A DNA stretch of 64,000 bases, from the NCBI GenBank assembly GCA_965199235.1, contig CBDAQU010000001.1, forward strand, positions 186,001 through 250,000. Reading direction: 5' to 3'. Made by a program: the position numbers and the translations under genes. The first letter of the stretch is position 1. Each line of letters begins with the position of its first letter. The notes beneath the pieces were generated by a model, which saw nothing but the letters and a program-made list of their open reading frames with translations, was not told the origin of the DNA and did no database searches. Positions 19,149 through 27,078 of this stretch are shown here, piece by piece. The stretch is from BOG-908 sp965199235 (GTDB taxonomy: Bacteria > Pseudomonadota > Alphaproteobacteria > Acetobacterales > Acetobacteraceae).

Positions 19149-19778
19149 TCAGGCTGCCGCTATGGCCGCATTCATCGCCCGCACGCCGGCGCCGGGTCCG
19201 TCGGGGTGGCGCCAGACCGCGCCGACCATGCCCAAAAAATTGGCGCCGGCGCGCACCAGCGGCGCGCAGTTCTCGGCGGTGATGCCGCCGCTGGCCACGA
19301 CCGGCAGCTCCATCAGCTCGGACCACCAGCTCAGCAGCTCGGTGTCGGCAAAGCGCTTGATCTGCTTGGTCTGGCTCGGGAAGAAGCCGCCGAAGGCGAC
19401 GTAGTCCGCGTCGGCCTCCCCGGCGAGCAGGGCGGCGTCGCGGCTGTCGTAGCAGGAAACGCCCAGCTGCAGGTTGCGGCCCAGCAGCTTGCGGGCGTCT
19501 GCCGGCTGCATGTCGTGCGCGCCGACATGCGCGCCGTCGCAGCCCGTCTCCACCGCCAGGTCGGGCCGGTTGTTCAGGATGAACGCCACGTTGCGCGCCT
19601 GAGCGACCGGGCGAAGCAGGTCGGCCGCGCGCCGTATCCTGTCGTCGTCGGCATCGGTCAGGCGCAGCTGCACCGCGCCCACATCACCAGCGTCCAGCGC
19701 CTCTGCCAGCAGGGCGGCGAACCCGTCCGGCAGCACGGGCGGCGTGATCAGGTAGATCCTGCAGTCGCGCTCGGTCAC
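19149..19778 (-). CDS. thiE: Thiamine phosphate synthase, divergent alphaproteobacterial type
   Basis: A 209-residue TIM-barrel protein of the ThiE family, which couples HMP-PP to thiazole phosphate. Recognisable blocks are YLITPP, VQLRLTDADD, DGAHVGAHD, ADYVAFGGFFPSQTK and VVASGGIT. Two usually invariant spots differ: LNNRPD where I expect LNDRPD, and GVSCYD where I expect a histidine after Ser/Thr-x. It may be a weak or repurposed enzyme. The best start is GTG at 19778, 9 bases before the fba stop codon on the other side; its Shine-Dalgarno is poor. Confidence 0.8.
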   Translation of the reverse strand: MTERDCRIYLITPPVLPDGFAALLAEALDAGDVGAVQLRLTDADDDRIRRAADLLRPVAQARNVAFILNNRPDLAVETGCDGAHVGAHDMQPADARKLLGRNLQLGVSCYDSRDAALLAGEADADYVAFGGFFPSQTKQIKRFADTELLSWWSELMELPVVASGGITAENCAPLVRAGANFLGMVGAVWRHPDGPGAGVRAMNAAIAAA

Positions 19779-19786
19779 AGGCGATG

Positions 19787-20710
19787 TTAGCTGGTCGCCG
19801 GCTTGGCGTAGATGTCGATCACGCGCGCGAGCAGGTCCAGCGCTTCCTCTCTGGGGCGCTGGAAGGTGTTGCGGCCGATGATGGCGCCGTTGGCGCCGCC
19901 ATCGCGGATGCCCTGGATGGTGTGCAGCAGGTCGGCGGCATCCTTGTTGTTCTCCCCGCCGGAGAACACCACGATGCGCCGGCCGCCGAAGCACGCCTGC
20001 ACCACGTGGCGGATCCGCTCGGCCATGGTGGCGCGGGGAATGCGCTCCTCCTCGTAGACTTTCTTCGCGGCGGGCAGGCTGAGATGCTCGGTGGGCGGCT
20101 TCACCTTGATGATGTGGGCGCCCATCAGCGCTGCCATGTGGGCCGCGTAGGCGCAGATGTCGAGCGCGGTCTCGCCCGCCTTGTCCAGCATCGGGCCGCG
20201 CGGGTAGCTCCACACGACGACCGCGAGGCCCGCCGACTTGGCCTCCTCGGAGAGTTCGCGCAGCTCGTTCATCTGCTTGAACGCGTATTCGCTGCCAGGA
20301 TAGATGGTGAAGCCGATGGCCGAACACCCAAGCCGCAACGCGTCGGACACCGAGCCGGTTACCGCCTGGTCCTTCTCGGTGGCCAGCGAATTCGACGAGT
20401 TCAGCTTCAGTATGGTGGGGATCTGGCCCGCGAAGGTCGCCGCACCGGCCTCCAGCATGCCCAAGGGTGCTGCGTAGGCGTTCAGGCCGGCGTCGATGGC
20501 GAGCTGAAAATGGTAGTGCGGGTCGTAGGCGGGCGGGTTGGGGGCAAAGCTGCGGGCCGGGCCGTGCTCGAACCCCTGGTCGACCGGCAGGATCACCAGC
20601 TTGCCGGTGCCGGCGAGCTTGCCGTGCATCAGCATGCGAACGAGGTTGCCCTTGGTGCCGGGATTGTCGCTTTCGTAGGCGTCGATGATCGTGCGGATTT
20701 CTGGGGTCAT
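19787..20710 (-). CDS. Class I fructose-bisphosphate aldolase (archaeal/DhnA type)
   Basis: A 307-residue Schiff-base aldolase of the FbaB/DhnA family, which cleaves fructose-1,6-bisphosphate. VDQGFEHG (43-50), the catalytic lysine region HIIKVKPP (K202 or K204) and the phosphate-binding FSGGENN and GRNTFQRP motifs are clear. The start is taken at ATG 20710; a GTG at 20740 directly after the upstream stop is an alternative that would add 10 residues. It lies in a tight minus-strand set with the unknown 145-residue gene upstream and thiE downstream. Confidence 0.93.
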   Translation of the reverse strand: MTPEIRTIIDAYESDNPGTKGNLVRMLMHGKLAGTGKLVILPVDQGFEHGPARSFAPNPPAYDPHYHFQLAIDAGLNAYAAPLGMLEAGAATFAGQIPTILKLNSSNSLATEKDQAVTGSVSDALRLGCSAIGFTIYPGSEYAFKQMNELRELSEEAKSAGLAVVVWSYPRGPMLDKAGETALDICAYAAHMAALMGAHIIKVKPPTEHLSLPAAKKVYEEERIPRATMAERIRHVVQACFGGRRIVVFSGGENNKDAADLLHTIQGIRDGGANGAIIGRNTFQRPREEALDLLARVIDIYAKPATS

Positions 20711-20740
20711 GACGGTATCTTTCGGCGGCTTCTGGCGCAC

Positions 20741-21178
20741 TTAGCCGAAGGTCGCAGCCGTGTCACCCAACTCCGCGTCGGGGTCGAGGAGCCAGGCCGT
20801 CAAACGGCGGTGCGCGCCAGGTTGCCCGAGGTCGAGCGCCAGCGGCGGCTGCGCGTACAGCGTGGCGCCGCAGGCGCGTGCCCGCCCGGCGATGTCGGCC
20901 CAGACCCGTGCGTCGGCTTGAAGCACCAGGCGCGTCTGCCCCATCCTCAATGCTTCCAGGGCACGTCCTGGCGCCGGCCCGCAATCGAGGATGTGCTCGG
21001 CGGCGCCGGCCTGCTGCATCAGCGCACGCCACCAGCCAACCCCCGCATAGGCGCCTGCGCCCGGCGCCGACAGCAGAACGGGCAGACGCCGAGCCAGGCG
21101 GCCTGCCTCCAGGGCCGACCGGGCCATCTCCAACCCGTGCACGATGACGGCTCTCTCGCAGGCGGTGCCGAGTGTCAT
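20741..21178 (-). CDS. Small conserved-looking protein upstream of the aldolase, function unknown
   Basis: A 145-residue protein that I do not recognise. It is rich in Ala, Leu and Gly, predicted alpha/beta, and has no signal peptide or membrane segment. Motifs such as LPVLLSAPGAGAYAGVGWW (32-50) and ILDCGPAPGRALEALRMG (about 63-80) suggest a compact folded domain. Its stop codon is followed immediately by a possible GTG start of the aldolase (TAAGTG), so the two are likely co-expressed. The GC-rich alternative frame here starts in the same region but lacks any structure. Confidence 0.6.
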   Translation of the reverse strand: MTLGTACERAVIVHGLEMARSALEAGRLARRLPVLLSAPGAGAYAGVGWWRALMQQAGAAEHILDCGPAPGRALEALRMGQTRLVLQADARVWADIAGRARACGATLYAQPPLALDLGQPGAHRRLTAWLLDPDAELGDTAATFG

Positions 21179-21274
21179 GCTTGACGTTCAACCTGTTGCA
21201 GGCTTTCTCTCGACGCCTGTTTGAAGCCGAAACTGGGCGCCCGCCTTCGGCGCGGCAGGCCTTGGAGGTCGTCG

Positions 21275-21463
21275 ATGGCCGATGCAGGCACTACGAAGGC
21301 GGACGAGGCCGACCGGCTGGAGGCTGCCCTGGAACGGATCGCCCGCGGCCGTGCCGGCATGGTGGCCGGCCGGACCACTGCTGCGTCCGACCTGCCGGCG
21401 CGGCTCGACGCGTTGATCGCCGAACTCCGCTCCGTGCTCGGACGCGACTCGCCAGACTCATGA
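21275..21463 (+). CDS. Small coiled-coil protein upstream of zapA
   Basis: A 62-residue, charged helical protein (EADRLEAALERIARG, PARLDALIAELRSVLG). The ATG at 21275 has GGAGG 6 bases upstream, much better than the longer frame. It lies directly before zapA, and the two frames overlap at ATGA if the longer zapA start is used. Small coiled-coil proteins are commonly found before zapA in alphaproteobacteria (DUF4164-like); a role near the divisome is inferred from position. Confidence 0.7.
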   Translation: MADAGTTKADEADRLEAALERIARGRAGMVAGRTTAASDLPARLDALIAELRSVLGRDSPDS

Positions 21464-21507
21464 CACATCCCGATTGCACATCGCTCTCACCAAGGAAGAA
21501 GACCGCC

Positions 21508-21834
21508 GTGGCCCAGCTCACCATCAAGATCAACGGCTACGCCTACACCGTGGGCTGCGACGACGGCCAGGAAGCGCATCTGATGCGGATGGCCTCCGAG
21601 GTCGAGAGCCGCATCGACAGCATAAAGGCGCTTGGCGGGCAGAGCGGGGAGGGCAGGCTGCTGGTATTGGCATCGCTGCTGATGGCAGACGAGCTGCACG
21701 ACATGAGAACGCTGCTCGGCAACCTGCAAGCCGAGTTCGCGCGCCTGCCGCAAGCCGAAGCCGAGTCCGTCCGCCGCCTGGCGCGCCTGGCCGATCGTGC
21801 CGAGGAGATTGCGAAGGGGCTGGAGCAGGCCTAG
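21508..21834 (+). CDS. zapA: Cell division protein ZapA
   Basis: A 108-residue ZapA, which cross-links FtsZ protofilaments at midcell. The N-terminal globular part begins MAQLTIKINGYAYTVGC and the C-terminal half is a coiled coil (LHDMRTLLGNLQAEFARL onward). The GTG at 21508 is preferred because AAGGAAG lies 9 bases upstream and family members start here; an ATG at 21460 would add 16 residues. The 6S RNA gene follows directly, a hallmark neighbour. Confidence 0.9.
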   Translation: MAQLTIKINGYAYTVGCDDGQEAHLMRMASEVESRIDSIKALGGQSGEGRLLVLASLLMADELHDMRTLLGNLQAEFARLPQAEAESVRRLARLADRAEEIAKGLEQA

Positions 21835-21842
21835 ATAGGCTA

Positions 21843-22000
21843 GGCGGAGCTGCTGGGTGCGTCAGGCAATTCATCCCCGGGGCCGATAAGCAACCCCTCG
21901 GGGGCTGGCGCTGTCGCGATCCTGGTCGCGGTATCTGGTTCCCACCTGCACAAGCAGGCTCTGGGGGGTGAGACGCCAACGGCTTGGGCGGCTCCGTACC
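21843..22000 (+). ncRNA. ssrS: 6S RNA
   Basis: The 170-base gap between zapA and the cyclo-ligase gene, the classical location of ssrS, folds as a long interrupted hairpin. CGGAGC (21845-21850) pairs with GCTCCG (21991-21996), and GCGTC pairs with GACGC further in. The 5' half carries GCTGGGTGCG, AGGCAATTCATCCCCGGGG and GATAAGC, as I remember from alphaproteobacterial 6S RNAs. The open central bubble would mimic a promoter and bind sigma70 RNA polymerase. Exact ends are estimated; the RNA seems to end just before the fthC start. Confidence 0.85.
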
Positions 22001-22004
22001 AATC

Positions 22005-22556
22005 ATGACGGTCGACGACGAAAAGGCTTCTTTGCGCGAACGGGCGCTGCGCATGCGCGCCGGACTCGATCCGGCGGCCGGCGAGCGTCTCGCCTTGCTC
22101 GTGCTGCGCGAGCTTCGGCCGCCGCCCGGCAGCGTGGTCGCCGGCGTCTGGCCGCTGCCGGGCGAAATGGATTTCCGCCCGCTGCTGCACGCCCTGCACG
22201 GCCTGGGGCACCGGATCGTGCTGCCGGAAACGCCGCCGAGAGGCCGGCCCTTGATGTTTCGCGCCTGGCACCCGGGCTGCGCCATGACACGCGAGCCCTA
22301 CGGCACGTTCCGCACGTCGGGCGGCTACGCCGTGCCAGACATGCTGTTCGTTCCGCTGCTCGCCTTCGACCGGGCGGGTGGCCGTCTCGGCTACGGGGGC
22401 GGCTACTACGACCGCACTCTGGCTGCCCTGCCGGACGCGGCGGCAATCGGCTTCGGTTACGCCGACCAGGAGGTGGCGCGTGTGCCGATGAGCGCGCACG
22501 ACCAGCGACTGCCGATCATCGTGACCGAGAAGGAGATCATGCGGGCAGGCGACTGA
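22005..22556 (+). CDS. 5-formyltetrahydrofolate cyclo-ligase
   Basis: A 183-residue enzyme that makes 5,10-methenyl-THF from 5-formyl-THF using ATP. The ATP-binding signature GRLGYGGGYYDRT (126-138) and the preceding PLLAFD (118-122 region) are clear. The ATG at 22005 is used because the longer frame runs into the 6S RNA. The zapA-ssrS-cyclo-ligase order is widely conserved in proteobacteria. Confidence 0.95.
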   Translation: MTVDDEKASLRERALRMRAGLDPAAGERLALLVLRELRPPPGSVVAGVWPLPGEMDFRPLLHALHGLGHRIVLPETPPRGRPLMFRAWHPGCAMTREPYGTFRTSGGYAVPDMLFVPLLAFDRAGGRLGYGGGYYDRTLAALPDAAAIGFGYADQEVARVPMSAHDQRLPIIVTEKEIMRAGD

Positions 22557-22589
22557 ACGGCTTCGGGTCCCGCTTCGGCGCTGGCTGCG

Positions 22590-22967
22590 TCAACGACCCC
22601 CGTGTCCGCCGCCTCCTCCGCCGTGACCACCCGCCCCTATGCCGCCCGCCCCCATGCCGCCCGCGCCATGGCCCGCGCCGCCGAAGCCGCCGGCGTGCCC
22701 GCCTCCCGGGATGGAGGGGAAACCGTGCCCGCCGGCGTAACCTCCGATCCCGTGCACCTCATGGCCGTGCTCGAAGCCGGGACGTCCGAAACCGCGACCG
22801 TATCCTTCGCGGTAGGGACCGACGCCGTACCCGTCGCCCCAGCCGCCATAGTCGCCGCCGCCGACGTCGTAATAGCTCTCCCCCAGGTCAACGCCGCCGC
22901 CGTAGCCCCCTGCGGCGCAGCCGGCCGCCAGCAAGGCCAGCGCCGCGAGCGCCGCAGCGCGAACCAT
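22590..22967 (-). CDS. Glycine-rich lipoprotein
   Basis: A 125-residue predicted lipoprotein. The signal peptide ends in a lipobox (LLAAGC, Cys17). The mature part is almost wholly Gly, His and Tyr (for example GGYGGGVDLGESYYDVGG, then GHG and GAGG runs), so it is probably disordered. It starts 8 bases after the VOC protein's stop codon and is likely co-expressed with it. A GTG one codon upstream is an alternative start. Function is unknown; metal binding by the His/Gly tail is conceivable. Confidence 0.65.
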   Translation of the reverse strand: MVRAAALAALALLAAGCAAGGYGGGVDLGESYYDVGGGDYGGWGDGYGVGPYREGYGRGFGRPGFEHGHEVHGIGGYAGGHGFPSIPGGGHAGGFGGAGHGAGGMGAGGIGAGGHGGGGGGHGGR

Positions 22968-22975
22968 CACGCGCC

Positions 22976-23893
22976 TCACTTGGCAAGCGCCTTGGTTTCG
23001 TCGTTGCCCCACTCGAACAGACCGACGGCAGCGCCCAACGGATCGGCGACGACCGCGATCATGCCGCCATGCCGGTCCGGCCGCGGCTGTACCAGAACCT
23101 GGCCGCCGAGGGTCACGGCCTTGGAGGCGGACGCCTGCGCGCTCTCCACCCGGACGAAGCCGAGCCAATGCGCGTGCGCGTCGGTGCGGCCCGGAAAGCT
23201 GTTCGCGGTCGCCCTGGCATAGTTGTCGGAGGCCAGAAGCAGGTGCTGCTCGCCGGGCGTGGAGGGCAGGGTATAGGTCTGCAGGCCGAACACTGCGTTG
23301 TAGAAGCCCGCGCCGGCCACGGCGTCGCGCGTGATCAGCGACCGCCAGATCCAGTCGCCCACCGGGCTGAGCACGTCCGGCGTGTCGCCGCTGCTCGAGG
23401 CGAGGACCGCAAAGACGGCGCCCTGCGGATCGGCCAGCACCGCCTCACGCCCGCGGCCCGGCAGGTCGTGGGGCGGCGAGAGCGTTTGACCGCCGTGCCC
23501 GACCGCCGACCTCACGGTCGCGTCCACGTCAGGCGTCGAGAAGAACTCCAGCCAAGCGGACGCCCTGTGCTCGCCCGGCGGCATCGGATGCTGCACCAGC
23601 GCGCCCACCGACCGGCTGCCGAGCATCGTCACGGCGTAGGGCGAGCGTGTTCCCGGCACGCTGCGGAAGGTCCAGCCGAACAGGCCGCCATAGAAATGCT
23701 CGGCGGCCGCCATGTCCGGTGTCACGAGCTGGAAGAAGATCGCCTTGCCGGTGTGGCGTTCCTGGCTCGGCGGGTCCATCACCGGCGGCACGCCGGCAGG
23801 AGCGGCACTTGCCGAAGCCGCTAAGAGCAGGCCGATGACGGCCGCGCCCAGGGCATGCCATGTCTGGCGCTGCGTATCAGTATGTTCCAGCAT
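22976..23893 (-). CDS. Exported protein with two VOC (glyoxalase-like) domains
   Basis: A 305-residue protein with an N-terminal signal peptide (about 1-31, ending SASAAPAG) and two vicinal-oxygen-chelate domains. The first begins IFFQLVTPDMAAAEHFYGGLFGW (split: IFFQLVTPDM at 52, then the FYxxxFGW motif); the second begins near WIWRSLITRD with FYNAVFGLQ. Each ends in an ADPxGA motif (ADPQGA, ADPLGA). Most VOC proteins are cytoplasmic, so export is unusual. The ATG at 23893 was picked because the signal peptide starts there. It forms an operon with the lipoprotein. Substrate unknown. Confidence 0.75.
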   Translation of the reverse strand: MLEHTDTQRQTWHALGAAVIGLLLAASASAAPAGVPPVMDPPSQERHTGKAIFFQLVTPDMAAAEHFYGGLFGWTFRSVPGTRSPYAVTMLGSRSVGALVQHPMPPGEHRASAWLEFFSTPDVDATVRSAVGHGGQTLSPPHDLPGRGREAVLADPQGAVFAVLASSSGDTPDVLSPVGDWIWRSLITRDAVAGAGFYNAVFGLQTYTLPSTPGEQHLLLASDNYARATANSFPGRTDAHAHWLGFVRVESAQASASKAVTLGGQVLVQPRPDRHGGMIAVVADPLGAAVGLFEWGNDETKALAK

Positions 23894-24036
23894 GATCGCT
23901 TCAATCGGTTCCACAAGCCGGACGTGGCACCCTGACGGGCGGTTGCTCGCCAGCCATCGACAACGGAGGCCGGCGAGGCCAGTTCCCTGCAGGCGGCGGC
24001 CGGGTCTGCGGCGACCGCGAAGGCCGAAGGAACCTG

Positions 24037-24849
24037 ATGCGTATTCTCTTTCTGGGCGACATCGTCGGCCGGTCCGGCCGAGACGCGGTCGGCGCGGCAC
24101 TGCCGAAGCTGCGCGAAGAACTGCGTGTCGACCTCGCAATCGTCAACGTGGAGAATGCCAGCCACGGTTTCGGTTGCTCGCCGGCGATGGCCGACGCGGT
24201 GTTCGCGGCCGGCGCCGACGTGCTGACGCTCGGCAACCACGCCTGGGACCGCCGCGAGCTTGCCGGCTACATAGAAACCCAGAGAAACCTGATACGGCCG
24301 CTGAACTTCCCGCCTGGCACGCCCGGCCAGGGGTCGGTGGTGGTGGAGCTGCCTGACGGTCGGCGGGCGCTGGTGCTGCAGGCGATCGGGCGGCTGTTCA
24401 TGGAGCTGACCGACGATCCGTTCCGGCTGACCGCCGAGCTGCTGGGACGCCACCGTCTGGGTGCCACGGTGCAGGCGATCGTGGTCGACCTGCACGGCGA
24501 GGCGACGTCGGAGAAGATGGCGTACGCGCACTCCTTCGACGGCCGGGTCAGCCTGGTGGTCGGCACGCACACGCATTGCCCGTCGGCGGACCACCACATC
24601 CTGCAAGGCGGCACGGCGTTCCAGTCGGACGCCGGCATGTGCGGCGACTACGACAGCGTGATCGGCATGGAGAAGGGCGGCGCGGCGGCGCGGTTCTGGC
24701 GGCGGGTGCCCGGCGAACGCCTGGCACCGGCCGATGGCGAGGCCACCATTTGCGGCGTGTTCGTGGAAACCTCTGACGCGACGGGTCTGGCGCTGCGGAT
24801 CGAGCCGGTGCGTCTGGGCGGCGCGCTGTCGCAGGCGATGCCAAGTTAA
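24037..24849 (+). CDS. YmdB-family calcineurin-like phosphodiesterase
   Basis: A 270-residue TIGR00282-type metallophosphoesterase. Metal-binding motifs are GDIVGR (7-12), ENASHG (39-44), GNHAWD (66-71), DLHGE (151-155) and GTHTH (176-180). Bacillus YmdB hydrolyses cyclic nucleotides and affects biofilm and gene expression; the role in proteobacteria is less clear. It follows the cyclo-ligase gene at a distance, with the VOC/lipoprotein pair on the opposite strand between them. A hairpin repeat follows the stop. Confidence 0.9.
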   Translation: MRILFLGDIVGRSGRDAVGAALPKLREELRVDLAIVNVENASHGFGCSPAMADAVFAAGADVLTLGNHAWDRRELAGYIETQRNLIRPLNFPPGTPGQGSVVVELPDGRRALVLQAIGRLFMELTDDPFRLTAELLGRHRLGATVQAIVVDLHGEATSEKMAYAHSFDGRVSLVVGTHTHCPSADHHILQGGTAFQSDAGMCGDYDSVIGMEKGGAAARFWRRVPGERLAPADGEATICGVFVETSDATGLALRIEPVRLGGALSQAMPS

Positions 24850-24913
24850 CTGTTTGGCCAAACATCCAGCGTAAAGCTGCTGTGGAGCACCGCCCAACAA
24901 ACAAAAGTTTTTG

Positions 24914-24935
24914 GTTCTTTTCTTCAAAAAAGAAC
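24914..24935. repeat. Dispersed AT-rich hairpin repeat, copy 2 (short)
   Basis: GTTCTTTT and AAAAGAAC form a perfect 8-bp stem (loop CTTCAA), preceded by AAAAGTTTTTG. It matches the hairpin part of the elements at 7767 and 46677 but lacks their GTCGATCTCAAGG tail. It lies between ymdB and the ATPase gene, 20 bases upstream of the latter's GTG start, so it is within its leader. Confidence 0.6.
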
Positions 24936-24955
24936 TCTTCCTCAGGATAACCAAC

Positions 24956-26419
24956 GTGCGCCTAGGCGAAGTCCTCCTGATGCGCGGCATAGTCCGCGAC
25001 GCAGACATAGAAACCGCGGTCGAGCGGCAAAGGCAGCAAGGCGGGCGCCTGGGCGAGAACCTAGTCGCGTTGGGCCTGATCTCCACCGAGCAGCTCTACG
25101 CGGTGATCAGCGACACGCCGGCAATGCCGCGCAGCGTCGCGGAAACCGGCATATCGTCGGGCATGCTGCTGGGCCTGACGCTGAAGTTCATGCGCGTCGC
25201 CTCGTGCGAGACGCTGCCCGAGCTGTCGCGCCGGCTGCACCTGGCTCAGTCCGTGGTGCAGGAAATCCTGGACGACGCGATCGTGCAAAAGCTGGTGCAC
25301 GTGCTGGGGTCGGTGACCATCGGGCTGGTGCGAGCCATGCGCTACGCACTGACCGACCAGGGCAGGGTGGCGGCCGGCGAGGCGATGGAGCAGACCCAGT
25401 ATATGGGTCCTGCGCCGGTCAGCCTGGCCGCCCTCATCTCCCAGGTCGGCAAGCAGACGATCACCGGCGAGATATTGGACGCGCCCACGCTGCGGCGCGC
25501 CTTCGCCGGGCTGGTGCTGTCGGACCACACGATAAACCGTCTGGCGCCCGCGGTCAGCGCCGGCCGCACGGTGCTGCTCTACGGGCCGCCGGGCAACGGC
25601 AAGACCAGCATCGGCACCCGCATCGCCGCCCTGTTCACCGATCCGGTCTTCGTGCCGTTCGCCATCGAGGCCGGCGGCCAGATCATCAAGATGCACGATC
25701 CCACCCTGCACGAGCCCTACATGGCGGAGCGGCCCGACGTTGCATCGGCCATAGCGGGCGTGCAGATCGAGGCGTTCGACGCGCGCTGGGCGGCGTGCAA
25801 GCGGCCGGTAGCCATCGCCGGCGGCGAGATGACGCTGGACATGCTGGATCTGCGCTGGGACCCGATCACCAAATGCTACGACGCGCCGCTGCACATGAAG
25901 GCGCTGAACGGCGTGTTCCTGATCGACGATTTCGGCCGCCAGAAGGTGCACCCCACCGAACTGCTGAACCGCTGGATCATCCCGCTGGAGAACCGGATAG
26001 ACTACCTCAAGCTGAACACCGGCATCACGATCAAGCTGCCGTTCGACGAGCTGGTCATCTTCTCCACCAACCTGTCGCCGGCCGACCTGATGGACCCTGC
26101 GTTCCTGCGGCGCATCCCCTACAAGATCCAGCTGCTCGGACCGAGCGTTGCCGAATACCGCAGCATCTTCGAGCGGGCCGCCTCGTCCTACGGTCTGACG
26201 CTGACCGACGCGGCATTCGACCACGTGGTCGAACGGCTGACCGGCCAGGGCCGTTACGAGCTTGCTTCGTTCCAGCCCCGCTTCATCTGCGACCAGGCCG
26301 CGCAGGCATGCCGCTGCTTCCGTCTGAAACCCGAACTGACGCCGGAACTGGCCGCAGCGGCCCTGGAAAACCTCTATGTCGGCATCGGCGCGGACGGCGG
26401 CAGTTCGGCGGCGGCCTGA
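24956..26419 (+). CDS. AAA-type ATPase with MshEN-like and winged-helix-like N-terminal parts
   Basis: A 487-residue ATPase. Residues 1-60 (RLGEVLLMRGIVRDADIETA, then RLGENLVALGLISTEQLYAVI) resemble the MshEN/GspE N-terminal fold of secretion ATPases, which in some cases binds c-di-GMP. Residues 75-140 look like a winged helix (ELSRRLHLAQSVVQEILDDA, ending RYALTDQGRVAA). The AAA core has Walker A GPPGNGKT (210-217) and Walker B VFLIDDFG. The GTG at 24956 is chosen; the longer TTG frame would begin inside the hairpin repeat. Its 3' end overlaps convergent azoR by 46 bases. The target is unknown. Confidence 0.72.
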   Translation: MRLGEVLLMRGIVRDADIETAVERQRQQGGRLGENLVALGLISTEQLYAVISDTPAMPRSVAETGISSGMLLGLTLKFMRVASCETLPELSRRLHLAQSVVQEILDDAIVQKLVHVLGSVTIGLVRAMRYALTDQGRVAAGEAMEQTQYMGPAPVSLAALISQVGKQTITGEILDAPTLRRAFAGLVLSDHTINRLAPAVSAGRTVLLYGPPGNGKTSIGTRIAALFTDPVFVPFAIEAGGQIIKMHDPTLHEPYMAERPDVASAIAGVQIEAFDARWAACKRPVAIAGGEMTLDMLDLRWDPITKCYDAPLHMKALNGVFLIDDFGRQKVHPTELLNRWIIPLENRIDYLKLNTGITIKLPFDELVIFSTNLSPADLMDPAFLRRIPYKIQLLGPSVAEYRSIFERAASSYGLTLTDAAFDHVVERLTGQGRYELASFQPRFICDQAAQACRCFRLKPELTPELAAAALENLYVGIGADGGSSAAA

Positions 26420-27003
26420 AGCGCTGCCGCAAGCGCCTGCTCGCGCTGCTGCGGTCCGTAGGCGACGCCTTCGGCGCGGATCACCTCGACATTGGAAAGG
26501 CCGATGAAGCCGAACACGGTCCGCAGATAGCTCTCCTGGTGTTCGGCGGAGGCGTTGGGCGTGCCCGGGCCGTACATGCCGCCCCTGGACAAGGCCAGGA
26601 TCACCCGCTTGCCCTCAACGAGGCCGACCGCGCCGTGGTCCGTATAGCGAAACGTCTTGCCTGCCACGAGTATCCGGTCGACCCAGGCCTTCAGCTGGCT
26701 GGGCACCGTGAAATTGTACATGGGGCTGCCGATCACGACGACGTCGGCGGCGAGGAACTCGGCCAGCAGCGCGCCGCCGAGATCGAGGTCCTCCTGCATC
26801 GCCTGGTCGTGCTTCACCTCCGCACTCTGTCCAGCGAGATAGGCGCCGGACAGATGATGCACCATGGGCTGGGTCAGGTCGCGGGTGTGCACGGCCAAGC
26901 TGCCGTCCAGGGTTTTGAGCCGTTCGACCACCGCGGCCGAAATGGCCCGGCTGACGGAGGCGTCGCCCAGAATGCTCGAGTCGATATGCAGCAGCGTCGT
27001 CAT
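26374..27003 (-). CDS. azoR: FMN-dependent NADH-azoreductase
   Basis: A 209-residue flavodoxin-like quinone/azo reductase. The N-terminus MTTLLHIDSSILGDASVSR, the FMN loop SPMYNFTVPSQLKAWVDRI and the SRGGMYG motif are typical of AzoR. The ATG at 27003 has GAGGTC 6 bases upstream. It is divergent from an HxlR-type regulator with a 75-base shared promoter region, the usual arrangement for quinone- or aldehyde-responsive control. The family reduces quinones and may protect against electrophiles. Confidence 0.92.
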   Translation of the reverse strand: MTTLLHIDSSILGDASVSRAISAAVVERLKTLDGSLAVHTRDLTQPMVHHLSGAYLAGQSAEVKHDQAMQEDLDLGGALLAEFLAADVVVIGSPMYNFTVPSQLKAWVDRILVAGKTFRYTDHGAVGLVEGKRVILALSRGGMYGPGTPNASAEHQESYLRTVFGFIGLSNVEVIRAEGVAYGPQQREQALAAALQAAAELPPSAPMPT

Positions 27004-27039
27004 CGGTTGACCTCGGCATAGGTGAGTGACCAAGGCTAT

Positions 27040-27053
27040 ATGCGTGACCGCAT
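27040..27053. promoter_or_regulatory. Possible HxlR operator in the azoR divergent promoter
   Basis: ATGCG and CGCAT form a perfect inverted repeat around TGAC in the 75-base azoR/hxlR gap. The hexamer GTGACC also occurs twice as a direct repeat at 27026 and 27044 (18-base spacing). Either could be the regulator's site. Confidence 0.4.
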
Positions 27054-27078
27054 GGCGCGATCACAAGGAGGCACATCG

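Noticed and set aside
19779..19800. TPP riboswitch for thiE
   Set aside because: The gap to the upstream gene is under 10 bases and no THI-box elements are visible.
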